Part shown: one piece after another, positions 63,459 to 64,000 of the stretch
How positions within the stretch are numbered: the stretch's first letter is position 1
How the letters are laid out: each line of letters starts with the position of its first letter
Origin: a virus
IMG/VR virus record: IMGVR_UViG_3300032893_000763
Location: 29,769-93,768 of that record
Length of the DNA stretch: 64,000 nt
Reading direction: 5' to 3' (one strand)
The notes under the pieces: generated by a model
Told to the model about the DNA's origin: nothing
The model's input: only the letters and a program-made list of their open reading frames with translations
Databases searched by the model: none
Made by a program: the position numbers and the translations under genes

Positions 63459-64000
63459 CTACCCCCTCGGGGAGATGGATTCGATGCGGCCATCGACCGC
63501 ATCCCGGATCGCCATGTAGGCGTCGAGGGTCTTGTAGAGATCCTCGATGGTGCCGTTGTTGTAGAGCGTCGTGTCGATCATGTCCTCCGGCAGCGGCTTC
63601 TCGCTCGCGTGCGTGTCGCCGTCCTCGACGCCCGGACGCACGACCTCCACGATGGTGCCGCCGACGGCCCGCACCGCGCCGCACTCGTTCTCGAAGCGCG
63701 AGTCGGTGATGACGTACAGGCCGTCCTCCTCCAACGAGTCGATGAGGATGCGAGTCCAGAAGTCCGCGCCGAAGATGTCGCGGTGGCCCTCCGTGCCGAA
63801 GAACTGGAGGTACTCGCGCACCGAGATGTTGACCTCCTCGATGCCGTCCACGACGAGGAGCACCCGAGCATCCGGGTTGTTCTTCCACTCCTCGAACGTC
63901 GTCTCGTCCGCCGGGAGCCCGAGGCTCGCGGCTGCGCTGCGCTTGAGGTCACGAGCGAACGAGAGCCGCTCGAACCCGTACTTCGACACGAGGTACTCGC
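63459..64000 (-). CDS. Deoxynucleoside monophosphate kinase (5' end cut by window)
   Basis: At least 180 codons, open to the window edge (EYLVSKYGFERLSFARDLKRSAAASLG is in frame up to 64000), so the N-terminal P-loop lies beyond. LSFARDLKR, EYLQFFGTEGHRD, GLYVITDSRFENECGAVRAVGGTIVEVVRPG and HASEK match the T4 gp1-type dNMP kinase. Supplies dNTPs next to the polymerase. Confidence 0.8.
   Translation of the reverse strand, partial: EYLVSKYGFERLSFARDLKRSAAASLGLPADETTFEEWKNNPDARVLLVVDGIEEVNISVREYLQFFGTEGHRDIFGADFWTRILIDSLEEDGLYVITDSRFENECGAVRAVGGTIVEVVRPGVEDGDTHASEKPLPEDMIDTTLYNNGTIEDLYKTLDAYMAIRDAVDGRIESISPRG

Overview
This window is part of a large tailed-phage (siphovirus-like) genome or prophage. 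It is GC-rich with strongly GC-ending codons. Signs of an actinobacterial host are the many leaderless TANNNT-N6-ATG/GTG starts, a class-E-like sortase, a proteasome-type peptidase and a DUF2630-like protein. No host genes are visible. The large terminase and a recognisable endolysin are not in the window.

Layout. 0-6.7 kb (mostly +): small accessory genes, an XkdF-type capsid protease and virion-accessory proteins. 6.7-11.3 kb (-): two coupled small genes, a tRNA-like element lacking an anticodon loop, a tmRNA, a ~780-nt gene-free region with its own promoter and many stem-loops (candidate large structured RNA), a metallophosphoesterase, then a secreted collagen-like protein with a sortase. 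11.4-16.1 kb (+): small zinc-ribbon and unknown genes and a zincin. 16.1-18.4 kb: scaffold and major capsid protein. 18.4-22.5 kb: an initiator-like tRNA-Met(CAT) and a glycosyltransferase/deacetylase island. 22.6-26.9 kb: accessory genes and head-tail connectors. 27-37.8 kb: tail tube, chaperones, tape measure, distal tail proteins, collagen-like fibre, another glycosyltransferase and a LamG-like protein. 38.2-44.7 kb: portal and a 1592-residue MuF/ADP-ribosyltransferase/GNAT/zincin protein. 44.9-64 kb (-): a membrane operon with an FtsH-like protease and a MotA/ExbB-like protein, a holin-like protein, a tyrosine recombinase, a proteasome-like hydrolase, and a replication module (SSB-like protein, Sak4-like ATPase, RecB/Cas4-like nuclease, HD hydrolase, SNF2 helicase, RuvC-like resolvase, LAGLIDADG endonuclease, family A DNA polymerase, dNMP kinase).

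Regulation. Nine promoters carry one composite signature: an ~18-bp palindrome close to ATCCCCCTTCCGGGGGAT, then ~21 bp, then GATACT and six bases to the start codon. They drive small genes scattered over 45 kb on both strands, so they look like one regulon. About a dozen other genes have TANNNT exactly six bases before the start codon. Together with the initiator-like tRNA, tmRNA and large RNA candidate, this suggests a phage with an unusual translation-centred strategy.

Head genes are unusually dispersed: protease at 3 kb, scaffold and capsid at 16-18 kb, portal and MuF at 38-45 kb. Functions rest on motifs read by eye; no database search was possible.
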